Assembly (NCBI RefSeq): GCF_009695875.1
Contig: NZ_VUNC01000002.1
Coordinates: 248,001 to 312,000, forward strand
Origin: Olsenella porci
GTDB lineage: Bacteria > Actinomycetota > Coriobacteriia > Coriobacteriales > Atopobiaceae
Length of the DNA stretch: 64,000 nucleotides
Reading direction: 5' to 3'
Positions 52,872 through 61,117 of the stretch are shown in pieces (the stretch's first letter is position 1; the number at the start of each line of letters is the position of its first letter). The notes beneath the pieces are model-generated. The model was not told the origin of the DNA. It saw nothing but the letters and a program-made list of their open reading frames with translations, and made no database searches. A program made the position numbers and the translations under genes.

Positions 52872-53252
52872 CTAGAGCTCGGTCTTCCAGAGGCCGTGGA
52901 GGTTGCAGTACGCGTATACCGTGGCGCCCTCGCCCTTGTGGCAGAACTTCGCCTGCGGCTTGTCGCCCGGCTTGAGATGCTTGACGATGGTCTTCTTCTC
53001 GTCCGCGTAGGCGATCCACTCAATGTAGTGCTCGGGCGTCATGGGGTGCTCGACGGACCCGACGGTGACCAGGAGCTTGCCGTCCTCGGTCTCGGAGACC
53101 GCGGGAACGTGCTTCTCGGTCGCGGCGTCGGTGGCACCGGCGACGAGCTTCTGCATGGGCTCTCCGCAGCACTGGGGGACGCAGCTGCCCTCGTCCAGGA
53201 CCATGACGAGGTTGCCGCACTTGTTGCAACGATAGAACGTGAGCTCAGCCAT
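52872..53252 (-). CDS. Desulfoferrodoxin-type superoxide reductase
   Basis: 126 residues from the ATG at 53252 (AAAGGAAA upstream). Reduces superoxide to hydrogen peroxide without making oxygen, typical of anaerobes (EC 1.15.1.2). The N-terminal desulforedoxin-like iron site has Cys in CNKCG and CVPQCCGE. The catalytic iron centre II ligands are visible: His in EKHVP, His in SVEHPM and PEHYIEW, and the Cys-x2-His of YCNLHGLWK. Full-length two-centre (2Fe-SOR) form. It is flanked by its own hairpins, so it is probably a single-gene unit. Confidence 0.97.
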   Translation of the reverse strand: MAELTFYRCNKCGNLVMVLDEGSCVPQCCGEPMQKLVAGATDAATEKHVPAVSETEDGKLLVTVGSVEHPMTPEHYIEWIAYADEKKTIVKHLKPGDKPQAKFCHKGEGATVYAYCNLHGLWKTEL

Positions 53253-53373
53253 GTGGTTTCCTTTCCTAGTGGGTGGCGGCGCCCGTGCGCCGCTCACCTA
53301 CATTGTCTCCCGCGCCGCGGCGTTTCATTCATGTGACTGCTGATTGGTAGCAAATGACCGTGGGAACAAAAGC

Positions 53374-53399
53374 GGGCGAGAGGGACGTACCTCTCGCCC
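53374..53399 (-). terminator. Rho-independent terminator after dnaE
   Basis: GGGCGAGAGG (53374-53383) pairs exactly with CCTCTCGCCC (53390-53399), 6-base loop, followed on the minus strand by GCTTTTGTT. Confidence 0.82.
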
Positions 53400-53422
53400 A
53401 TCAGCCGGACGCCCCAGGCGGG

Positions 53423-56400
53423 CTAGGCGAGCGCCACGTGGCCATCCTTGCCCACGAGGTCCTTGACCTCTGCCAGAAGGACCATGTTGTGCGCGTCCAC
53501 CTTGGTGGGGAGCTCCATGCGCATGGTGTCCCCCATGGCGCCCTCAACCAGGATCTCGACCCGGTCAAAGCCGTTGTAGCGCGAGAAGATCGAGTTGAGC
53601 TGCTGCATGCGGTCCATGCTCAGCATGCGGCTCGACACGCAGACCTCGAACACCTTGGGGCGATTGGTCTTCTCGTTGAGCTCGATGGGCATCACCGACG
53701 AGGCGATGACCTGGTTGCCGCGGTCGCCGCGCTCCAGCTTGCCCGTGACCTTGATGAAGACGTCGCCCACGCGCTCGCCGGTCTCGGGGTCCACCTCGCC
53801 CTCAAGCACCTGCGCGCACTCCTTGTACGTCTTGGGGAACACCACGACCGTGACCTCGCCCTCCATGTCCTCCAGGGTGACGATGGCCATCTGGTCGCCG
53901 TTCTTGGTCACGCGCTTCGAGACCCCGCCCGAGGGGATCATTCCCGCAAGGCGGATGGGCTTGCCCTCGGGCACGGTGTACTGGGTCATGGTGCCGCCCG
54001 TCACCGGGTTGGGGACCTCGCGCTTCTCCTCGATCTGGGCGAGAGTGAAGTCGCGCGCCTTGTTGAGGGCGTACTCGTACGGGCGCAGCGGGTGGTCCGA
54101 GACGTAGATGCCCAGGACCTCGTGCTCCTGTGCCAGCTTGGTGTGGCGGTCCCACTCGTCGGCGGGGTTGGCGGGCGGCACCTGGTCCTCGAAGCCGGAG
54201 CCGGCCACGTCGCCAAACATGTCGAAGAGCGAGCTCTGCCCCGCGGCGCGGTCGCGCTGCCGCTTGGCGGCGGAGTCGATGATGTTGGCGGGGTCGTTCT
54301 TGTCCACGAACTCCATGAGCTGCTTGCGGGGGTAGCCGGTGGAGTCGAAGGCGCCCGCCTTTATCAGGGCCTCGACCACGCGGCGGTTTGCCTGGCTGCC
54401 GTCCACGCGGTCAACGAAGTCGTGGAGGTTCTTGAACGCCCCGCCCCTCTCGCGCTCGGCCATGATCTCCTCGGCGACGCCCTCGCCCACGCCGCGGATG
54501 CCCGCGAAGCCAAAGCGCACGCCATCGGCGGTGGCGGTGAAGTCGCGGCCGCTCTCGTTGATGTCGGGCGGCAGGATGGGGATGCCCTCGCGGCGGCAGC
54601 TGGTCACGTAATGAACGATCTTGTCGGTCTTGCCCATGTAGGACGTGAGGACCGAGGCCATGTACTCCTTGGGGAAGTAGGCCTTGAGCCATGCCGTCTG
54701 CATGACCAGGATCGCGTAGCCGGCGGAGTGCGACTTGTTGAACGCGTAGGAGGCAAACTCCAGGACGTTGTCCCAGATCTCCTGGGCGATCTCCTTCTTG
54801 TAGCCGTTGGCGACGGCGCCGTTCATCCAGTGGTCGTAGATCGTCTCGTCCGCGCCGTTGCCCTCCCAGTGGAAAATCTGGCTGGTGAGCATCTTGATCT
54901 TCTTCTTGGCCACGGGCTTGCGCATGCGGCTGTCAGACTCGCCGGCAGTGAATCCGCTCATCTTGACCGAGATCTGCATGACCTGCTCCTGGTAGACCAT
55001 GGTGCCGTAGGTCTCCTCCAGGATGGGGCGCAGACGGTCGTCGTAGTAGCTGATCTGCTCCTCGCCGTGCATGCGCTTGATGTAGCTGTCCACCATGCCG
55101 GCGCCCAGGGGGCCGGGGCGGTACAGGGCGATAAGAGCCACGATCTGCTTGTACTCGGTGGGCTGCATGTTCTTGATGGTGGCGGTCATGCCGTCGGACT
55201 CCACCTGGAACACGCCCGCCGTGTGGCCGCTGCCCAAGAGCTCGAAGATCTTGGGGTCGGAGAAGTCGATCTTGTCCACGTCGATGTCGACGCAGGTGGC
55301 GCCCTCCTTCAGGCACTTCCTCACGCCCTCGGGCATGCGGTCGATGTCTGCGGCGTTGGGGTAGCTCTGGCGGATGTTCGCGAGCGCCTTGTTGATGACC
55401 GTGAGGGTGCGCAGGCCCAGGAAGTCCATCTTGAGCAGGCCCATGTCCGCGACCGAGTGGCCCTCGTACTGCGTGATGGTGACGTTGCCCTTGGTATCGA
55501 GCTTGGTGGGCACGTGGTCAGTGACGGGCGTGGGCGCGATCAGCGTGGCGCAGGCGTGGACGCCCTCGCCGCGCGTGAGGCCCTCGATGGAGAGGGCGGC
55601 GTCAATGATGCGGTGCGCGTCCTGGTCCTTGTTGTAGGCCTCCTCAAAGTCCGGCGAGTACTGGTCGGGCTTCTTCTCGTTCTTGTGCAGCGCGTTGGGC
55701 AGCGTGAGCTTGGGGTCGTTGGAGAGCATCTTCGACAGCCTCTGTCCCACGTACACGGGGAAGCCCAGCACGCGCGCCGCGTCGTTGATGGCCTGCTTTG
55801 CCTTGATCGTGGAGTACGTGATGACCTTGCACACGTGGTCCTCGCCGTACACGTCGCGCACGTGCTGGAGAACGTCCTGCAGGTGCTCGTCGTCGAAGTC
55901 CATGTCGATATCGGGCATCTCGGTGCGCTGGGGAGAGAGGAATCGCTCGAACATGAGGCCGTTCTCCAGCGGGTCGAACGACGTGATGTTCATGGCGTAG
56001 GCGACAATTGCGCCTGCGGCGGAGCCACGGCCCGGCCCCACTCCGATGCCGTTGTCCTTGGCCCACTGCACGTAATCCTGGACGATCAGGAAGTAGTTCG
56101 CAAAGCCCTTGCCAATGATGATGCCGGCCTCGTGCTCGTAGCGGTCCTCGACGTTGATGCCGTTGATGGTGACGTTCTTCCAGTCGTCGCCGTAGCGCTT
56201 GGCCAGGCCCTTCTCGCACTCCTCGCGAAAGCGCTCCTCGGCCGTCTCGCCCGGACGCAGGCCAGGGTACTCGGGCAGGTACATGTGCGTCCAGTCGATC
56301 TCGTAGTTGCACTTTGACGCGACCTCAAGGGTGTTGTCGCAGGCCTCCGGGATCCAGGAGAAGAGACTCCGCATCTCCTCCTCGCTCTTCATGTAGAACT

Positions 56401-57331
56401 CGGTGCCCTCCATGCGCATGCGGGTCTGGTCGTCGAGCGTGGTCGCCTTGCCAATGCACGAGAGGATGTCCTGCGTGGGGGCGTCCTCGCGCCTGAGGTA
56501 GTGGAAGTCGTTGGTCGCGATGACCTTGATGTCCTGCTCGCGGGCGATCTTCACCAGGTACTCGTCCAGCTTGCGGTCGTCCCAGCCGTTGCGGAAGGTG
56601 AGGCCGTGGTCCTGGATCTCCATGTAGAAGTCGTCGCCGAAGATGCGCTTGAAGGTGGCGGCCCACTCGCGCGCGCCGTCGACGTCGCCGTCGAGGATGC
56701 GCTGCTGAATGATGCCCTGCACGCAGGCGCTCTGGCAGATCAGGCCCTCGTGGTACTCTTCGAGCATGGCGAGCGTGGTGCGCGGCTTGTAGTACATCAT
56801 CTCGTGGCCGGCGGCCTTCGACATGCACTTGATAAGGTTGACGTAGCCCGTCTCGTTCTTTGCGAGCAGGATCAGGTGGTAGCGGCGCTGCTTGGTGCCG
56901 CGCTCTATGCAGTCGTCCGTGATGAAGTAGCACTCGCAGCCAAAGATGGGCTTGACCTTGAGGTTAGGCCGGTTGCCCTTGACCGAGTCCAGGTCGTGTC
57001 CAGAGCCTTCCCAGACGGCGACGTCGGACTCCCACTGGGCGTGCACGCAGTCCTGGTAGTCCGCACCCTCTCCGTCAGCCTCGGGCTCCTCCAGGTCCCA
57101 TCCCTTCTTGAAGCACTCCAGGTCGTGGCGCCACTGCTTCATGCGCGGGGCGGCGTCGTTGTACTTGCGGCACTCCAGGTCCAGGTTGGGGATGCCAAAC
57201 ATGTAGCCGTGGTCGGTCAGGGCCACCGCGGGCATGCCAAACTCAACGGCGCGCTCCACCATGTCGGGAATGCGCGTGGCCCCGTCGAGGATGCTGAAGT
57301 CGGAGTGGTTGTGCAGGTGAACGAACGCCAT
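53423..57331 (-). CDS. dnaE: DNA polymerase III alpha subunit (DnaE)
   Basis: 1302 residues from the ATG at 57331 (GGAGG nine bases upstream); the longer frame to 57526 is Arg/Pro-rich read-through. Main replicative polymerase of the DnaE1 class (EC 2.7.7.7). The PHP domain starts the protein (FVHLHNHSDFSILDGATRI, ALTDHGYMFG). The polymerase core has GPGRGSAAGAIVAYAM at about 432 and the catalytic PDIDMDFDDE at about 475, followed by FGFAGIRGVGEG in the fingers/HhH region and an OB-fold near the C-terminus (GMIPSGGVSKRVTKNGDQMA). The insert around residues 35-115 of the PHP domain is charged and longer than in E. coli. The expected length for Gram-positive DnaE1 is 1100-1200, so it is somewhat long. 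Confidence 0.97.
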   Translation of the reverse strand: MAFVHLHNHSDFSILDGATRIPDMVERAVEFGMPAVALTDHGYMFGIPNLDLECRKYNDAAPRMKQWRHDLECFKKGWDLEEPEADGEGADYQDCVHAQWESDVAVWEGSGHDLDSVKGNRPNLKVKPIFGCECYFITDDCIERGTKQRRYHLILLAKNETGYVNLIKCMSKAAGHEMMYYKPRTTLAMLEEYHEGLICQSACVQGIIQQRILDGDVDGAREWAATFKRIFGDDFYMEIQDHGLTFRNGWDDRKLDEYLVKIAREQDIKVIATNDFHYLRREDAPTQDILSCIGKATTLDDQTRMRMEGTEFYMKSEEEMRSLFSWIPEACDNTLEVASKCNYEIDWTHMYLPEYPGLRPGETAEERFREECEKGLAKRYGDDWKNVTINGINVEDRYEHEAGIIIGKGFANYFLIVQDYVQWAKDNGIGVGPGRGSAAGAIVAYAMNITSFDPLENGLMFERFLSPQRTEMPDIDMDFDDEHLQDVLQHVRDVYGEDHVCKVITYSTIKAKQAINDAARVLGFPVYVGQRLSKMLSNDPKLTLPNALHKNEKKPDQYSPDFEEAYNKDQDAHRIIDAALSIEGLTRGEGVHACATLIAPTPVTDHVPTKLDTKGNVTITQYEGHSVADMGLLKMDFLGLRTLTVINKALANIRQSYPNAADIDRMPEGVRKCLKEGATCVDIDVDKIDFSDPKIFELLGSGHTAGVFQVESDGMTATIKNMQPTEYKQIVALIALYRPGPLGAGMVDSYIKRMHGEEQISYYDDRLRPILEETYGTMVYQEQVMQISVKMSGFTAGESDSRMRKPVAKKKIKMLTSQIFHWEGNGADETIYDHWMNGAVANGYKKEIAQEIWDNVLEFASYAFNKSHSAGYAILVMQTAWLKAYFPKEYMASVLTSYMGKTDKIVHYVTSCRREGIPILPPDINESGRDFTATADGVRFGFAGIRGVGEGVAEEIMAERERGGAFKNLHDFVDRVDGSQANRRVVEALIKAGAFDSTGYPRKQLMEFVDKNDPANIIDSAAKRQRDRAAGQSSLFDMFGDVAGSGFEDQVPPANPADEWDRHTKLAQEHEVLGIYVSDHPLRPYEYALNKARDFTLAQIEEKREVPNPVTGGTMTQYTVPEGKPIRLAGMIPSGGVSKRVTKNGDQMAIVTLEDMEGEVTVVVFPKTYKECAQVLEGEVDPETGERVGDVFIKVTGKLERGDRGNQVIASSVMPIELNEKTNRPKVFEVCVSSRMLSMDRMQQLNSIFSRYNGFDRVEILVEGAMGDTMRMELPTKVDAHNMVLLAEVKDLVGKDGHVALA

Positions 57332-57595
57332 GTGGTAAGACCTCCGGATGGACCCTCCCGCCGGTCCCGCCCGCGGGCGGGGTGGCGCGTCCCAAGGGAG
57401 GGGCGGGCGCGCAACGTTGAACATGGTAGTCGAAGCGGGTTGCCTCCCGCCCTCCGCACGGCGGGCCTCGGGACGCCCAACTGTGACAAGGCAGCTCGCG
57501 TCACGAAAGCTCCGCACTGGCTCCACGGTTGCCGGAGCGGGCGAGACGGGCGCGGGGGCGTGCCCGCAACCCGACCCGCCGGGGGCGGCCGTGCG

Positions 57596-60500
57596 CTAGA
57601 TCCGGGGCGGGTTGTCCCGGTCGAACACGTAGCGCGCCACCAGGGGACCGCCGTTCCCGTCATCGACCTCCACGCAGGCAAACCGGCAGTCCACCTCGTC
57701 AAACCCCGACGCCATCAGCACGTAGGCATAGAAGTTCGCCTGCATCAGGTGGCGCGCCGACACCTGCTCCGGCGAGAGGCCCCTGTCGCCCGTCTTGTAG
57801 TCCACGAGCAGCGCGCGGGACGACCCCTCGTCCGTCGCCAAGAGGTCGATGGCCCCCTCGACGTGGTCGCCGTAGCTCGAGTCGACCGGGAGGAAGAACG
57901 GCACCTCCGCCCTCACCAGACCATGGGAGAGGACCTCCGCCCTCAGGTCGGACCCGCACCACCTCCCCAGCGCCGCGTCCAGCCGAGCGGACGCCCGAGG
58001 GGAGAGGCCCCAGTAGGACTTGGCGCGCTCGACCCGCTGGGCGTCGGGCCTCTCCGCCCCGGACTCAACAAGCGTCTGCGCAAGCTCGTGGAACGCGGAG
58101 CCCAGGTTGGTCGCGCGGTCTCCGTCCCCAGTGAGCGGGGCGCCCTCCGACTCCGCCTGGAGCGAGGCGCGCTCGGAGGGCCCCGCCGTCGGGGCGACGG
58201 GAGGGTTGGTTGCGACGGGGGTGTCCACCGAATCCATCGCGCCCGCCATCTGCGCGTGGGCGGACGAGTAGCTAAAGACCCCCTCGCGGGCAGACCACGT
58301 CTGCACCCTCCCCGCAGTGGGATCCGACTCGACCCGGTAGAGCCCGAAGGCCTCGCCCGCACCCTCCCCGCCATCGGAGGGGACGACCTCCCCCTCTCGG
58401 GCAAGCGACCGGAACAGGTCGTCCGGCTCGGCAGGGAGCGGCCCGTCCACCAGCGTGCCAGCGGAGTCCGCGCTCACGACGCGTTCGGGGCCCCTACCCT
58501 CCAACTTGGTCGCGGCGCAGCGCAGGCGCGCGGGCTCGGAGCCGCCGTAGTCCAGGGCGTGCACACCGGGGGACGGGAGCCCGCCCGGTCCCAAATCGAG
58601 CGCGTCCAGCACGCCCATCGCGAGTTCGGGCCCCACGGAGCCCTTGGAGACCGTGACCCCCAATCCCAGCACGAGCGCCTCGCGGGCGCGCGTGAGCGCG
58701 ACGTAGAGGAGACGGGCCTTCTCCCCCGCCGCCGCGTCCTCCGACTGGTCCGAGAGCCAGCCGAGCCACTCGGAGAGCGACTCTGGCCTCTCCTCCACCG
58801 GGATGTCGCCCACGGAAACCGAGCCCTTGGGCTTGAGGCACACGCCAACCCCGCCACCCGGGAGGCGGGACGAGACGACCGGCCCCCGGTCCGGCATCCG
58901 CGACCAGCACTCCGCCACGGCGACGACGGGGAACTCGAGCCCCTTCGAGGCATGTATCGTCATGATCCGCACGCTGCGCAACTCGCCGCCCAGAAGGGTC
59001 GCCGGCGGCACCTTCGCGGTCTGGAGCCACACGTCAAACTCGGTCGCCGCGCGCGCCGGGCCAAGGCCCAGCTCTGACGTGAGGTCGCGCACGTAGCGCA
59101 CCGCCGCGAGTACGTTGGCCTCCTCGGCGCGCCCGTCCTCGCCCCGACGCTCCAGGCGGGCGAGCCATCCTGACTCGCGCACCACCTGCATGCACACGTC
59201 CGCGACGGGCATGCGCCGCATCGCCAGCCGCGCGTGCATGAGCACGTCGCGCGCCAGGCGCAGGCGGGCAGAGGGAGACTCAAGCCCAAAGAATTCCATG
59301 GTCTCGAGCCCGCGGTCAATCGTCCTCTTGGTGGGGGCGTCGAGCGCCCTCTGCCTGCGGGTGCCCAGCTGCACGAAGTCGTTGGCGTCCAGCTCGAACA
59401 TGGGGGAGGTGAGCAGCGGGAACAGCCCCGACTGCGTGTCGTGCGGGTTGGCGAGGGTGTGCAGCAGCGCCGCCATGGCGCCCGCCTCGCGCGTGGCCGT
59501 GAACGTGGAGCCGCCCGTGACCACGCAGTCGATGCCGCGAGCCCTGAGCGCGTCGATGTAGAGGGCCGCGTTGGTCGTGGTGCCCAGAAGCAGCGCCATG
59601 TCGCCCGGCCGCTCCCCGTGGTCCGCGTACTCGCGCAGCCGGTCCGCTATTGCCGCCGCCATGACCGCGCCGTTCGCGCGGGACGCCCCGTAGGCGCCCT
59701 CCACCAGCTCCACGTCGATGCGCGGGAGGTCGCAGGCGCGATAGGAATCCCTGCGCCCGGGGTTGGCATCCAGGTGCATGAAGCCACGCACGACCCCCGC
59801 GGGACCGCCACAGGTTGCGTCCACGAACGACAGCACGTCCGCGTGGCTGCGGTAGTTGACGTCCAACCTGATGCGGTCCCGCTCCGGCACGCCCTCGCCG
59901 CGGGCGCGGAACACCCCCACGTCGGCGCCGCGGAAGCCGTAGATGGACTGTTGCGCGTCCCCCACCGTCGCCAGGTGCCTCTCGCCCTCGCCCGAGAGCA
60001 GGCGGATGAGCTCCAGCTGCCTTGAGTCGGTGTCCTGGAACTCGTCAACCATCACCAGGCGGAAGCGCCCCGCGTAGTCGACGGCGACCGCCGGGTCGTC
60101 CCGCACCGCGGCGAGCGCGAGGGCGACCAGGTCGTCGTTGTCCAGCAGCGACTGGGAGCGCTTGAGCTCCATGAAGCGATCGTCCACCTGGCGGGCAAGG
60201 GAGACGAGCCTCCCCGCGAGGGGCCGCACGCTGGCGAGCGCCGCCTCCGCCTTGGCGAGGGTGAGCGCCTCCTTGGCGTCGGGGAGCAGCTCCGCTATCG
60301 CCTTGCTGCTGCGGGGAAGGCTCACGCACCCCAGCGCCTCGAGAGCCGCCTCGGGCCCCCGCTCGCCGGGCGCCAGCGCCACGTATGCCTCAAGCGCGCG
60401 GGTCGAGGGCACGATCTTCTCCAGCGCCTTTGCCGTCACGCCATGCTGCGCACCGAGTGCGCTCACCGCCCCCTGAAGGCGCTCCATGCATCCGTCGAGG

Positions 60501-61117
60501 TCACTCTTGCCCACAAGCTCGAGCGAGTCGAACCCGCGGGGGGCCGAGTGCGCGGCGTCCATGAGCGAAGAGACGATGCCCACGACCCCGTTGGGGGTTC
60601 CCGCCGCCGTTCCACCCAGGCCGTACTCGCCGAGCGCCGCCGAGAGGAGCGGGTCTCCCCCCTGCCGGGCGGCGGTGCCCACCACCTCCTCCAGCGCCTG
60701 GTCCATGAGCGCCTTGGCCTCGTTGCCCGACGCAACGCGGAAGCGCGGGTCCAACCCAAGATCGAGCGCATGCCTCCGCAGGATGCGCGAGCACATGCCG
60801 TGGATGGTGCTGATCCAGGCGGAGTCAACCTGCAGCGCCGCCTCGCCCATGCCCGCAGCACGCAGGGTCGAGCGTACGCGCTCCTTGATCTCGCGCGCGG
60901 CGGCGTTGGTGAAGGTGATCACGAGCACCTGCGAGAGGTCGTCCAAAAAGGCGGCTTCCCCCTCCCCCGAGCCCGGCGAGAGCGCCCAGGCGATGCGGCG
61001 CGTGAGGGTGAAGGTCTTGCCCGAGCCCGCGCCAGCCTCCACGAACACGGGGCGGTCCAGCGTCCTCACGATGCCCAGCTGCCTGTCGTTGAGGGTGGAG
61101 AGGTCTATGCCGCTCAT
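57596..61117 (-). CDS. addA: ATP-dependent helicase/nuclease subunit A (AddA/RexA-like)
   Basis: 1173 residues from the ATG at 61117, which overlaps the addB stop (ATGA) and has AGGAGG eight bases before it. Superfamily 1 helicase: Walker A FVEAGAGSGKTFTLT at about 29, VITFTNAAAREIKERV, the DEFQDTD Walker B at about 359, GDAQQSIYGFRGADV, and TIHASKGLEFPVVAVAE at about 722. The C-terminal RecB-type nuclease has EGAIDLLATDEGSS and LLVDYKTGD at about 1105. It works with AddB in double-strand break resection before RecA loading. The SAKGLEF-type motifs are all present, so it should be active. Confidence 0.95.
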   Translation of the reverse strand: MSGIDLSTLNDRQLGIVRTLDRPVFVEAGAGSGKTFTLTRRIAWALSPGSGEGEAAFLDDLSQVLVITFTNAAAREIKERVRSTLRAAGMGEAALQVDSAWISTIHGMCSRILRRHALDLGLDPRFRVASGNEAKALMDQALEEVVGTAARQGGDPLLSAALGEYGLGGTAAGTPNGVVGIVSSLMDAAHSAPRGFDSLELVGKSDLDGCMERLQGAVSALGAQHGVTAKALEKIVPSTRALEAYVALAPGERGPEAALEALGCVSLPRSSKAIAELLPDAKEALTLAKAEAALASVRPLAGRLVSLARQVDDRFMELKRSQSLLDNDDLVALALAAVRDDPAVAVDYAGRFRLVMVDEFQDTDSRQLELIRLLSGEGERHLATVGDAQQSIYGFRGADVGVFRARGEGVPERDRIRLDVNYRSHADVLSFVDATCGGPAGVVRGFMHLDANPGRRDSYRACDLPRIDVELVEGAYGASRANGAVMAAAIADRLREYADHGERPGDMALLLGTTTNAALYIDALRARGIDCVVTGGSTFTATREAGAMAALLHTLANPHDTQSGLFPLLTSPMFELDANDFVQLGTRRQRALDAPTKRTIDRGLETMEFFGLESPSARLRLARDVLMHARLAMRRMPVADVCMQVVRESGWLARLERRGEDGRAEEANVLAAVRYVRDLTSELGLGPARAATEFDVWLQTAKVPPATLLGGELRSVRIMTIHASKGLEFPVVAVAECWSRMPDRGPVVSSRLPGGGVGVCLKPKGSVSVGDIPVEERPESLSEWLGWLSDQSEDAAAGEKARLLYVALTRAREALVLGLGVTVSKGSVGPELAMGVLDALDLGPGGLPSPGVHALDYGGSEPARLRCAATKLEGRGPERVVSADSAGTLVDGPLPAEPDDLFRSLAREGEVVPSDGGEGAGEAFGLYRVESDPTAGRVQTWSAREGVFSYSSAHAQMAGAMDSVDTPVATNPPVAPTAGPSERASLQAESEGAPLTGDGDRATNLGSAFHELAQTLVESGAERPDAQRVERAKSYWGLSPRASARLDAALGRWCGSDLRAEVLSHGLVRAEVPFFLPVDSSYGDHVEGAIDLLATDEGSSRALLVDYKTGDRGLSPEQVSARHLMQANFYAYVLMASGFDEVDCRFACVEVDDGNGGPLVARYVFDRDNPPRI

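Noticed and set aside
53354-56317. 987-codon plus-strand frame opposite dnaE
   Set aside because: Antisense of DnaE, His/Val/Leu/Arg-rich and without motifs; typical shadow frame.
57332-57526. 65-residue N-terminal extension of DnaE
   Set aside because: The PHP domain normally begins within a few residues of the start, and GGAGG lies correctly before the ATG at 57331.
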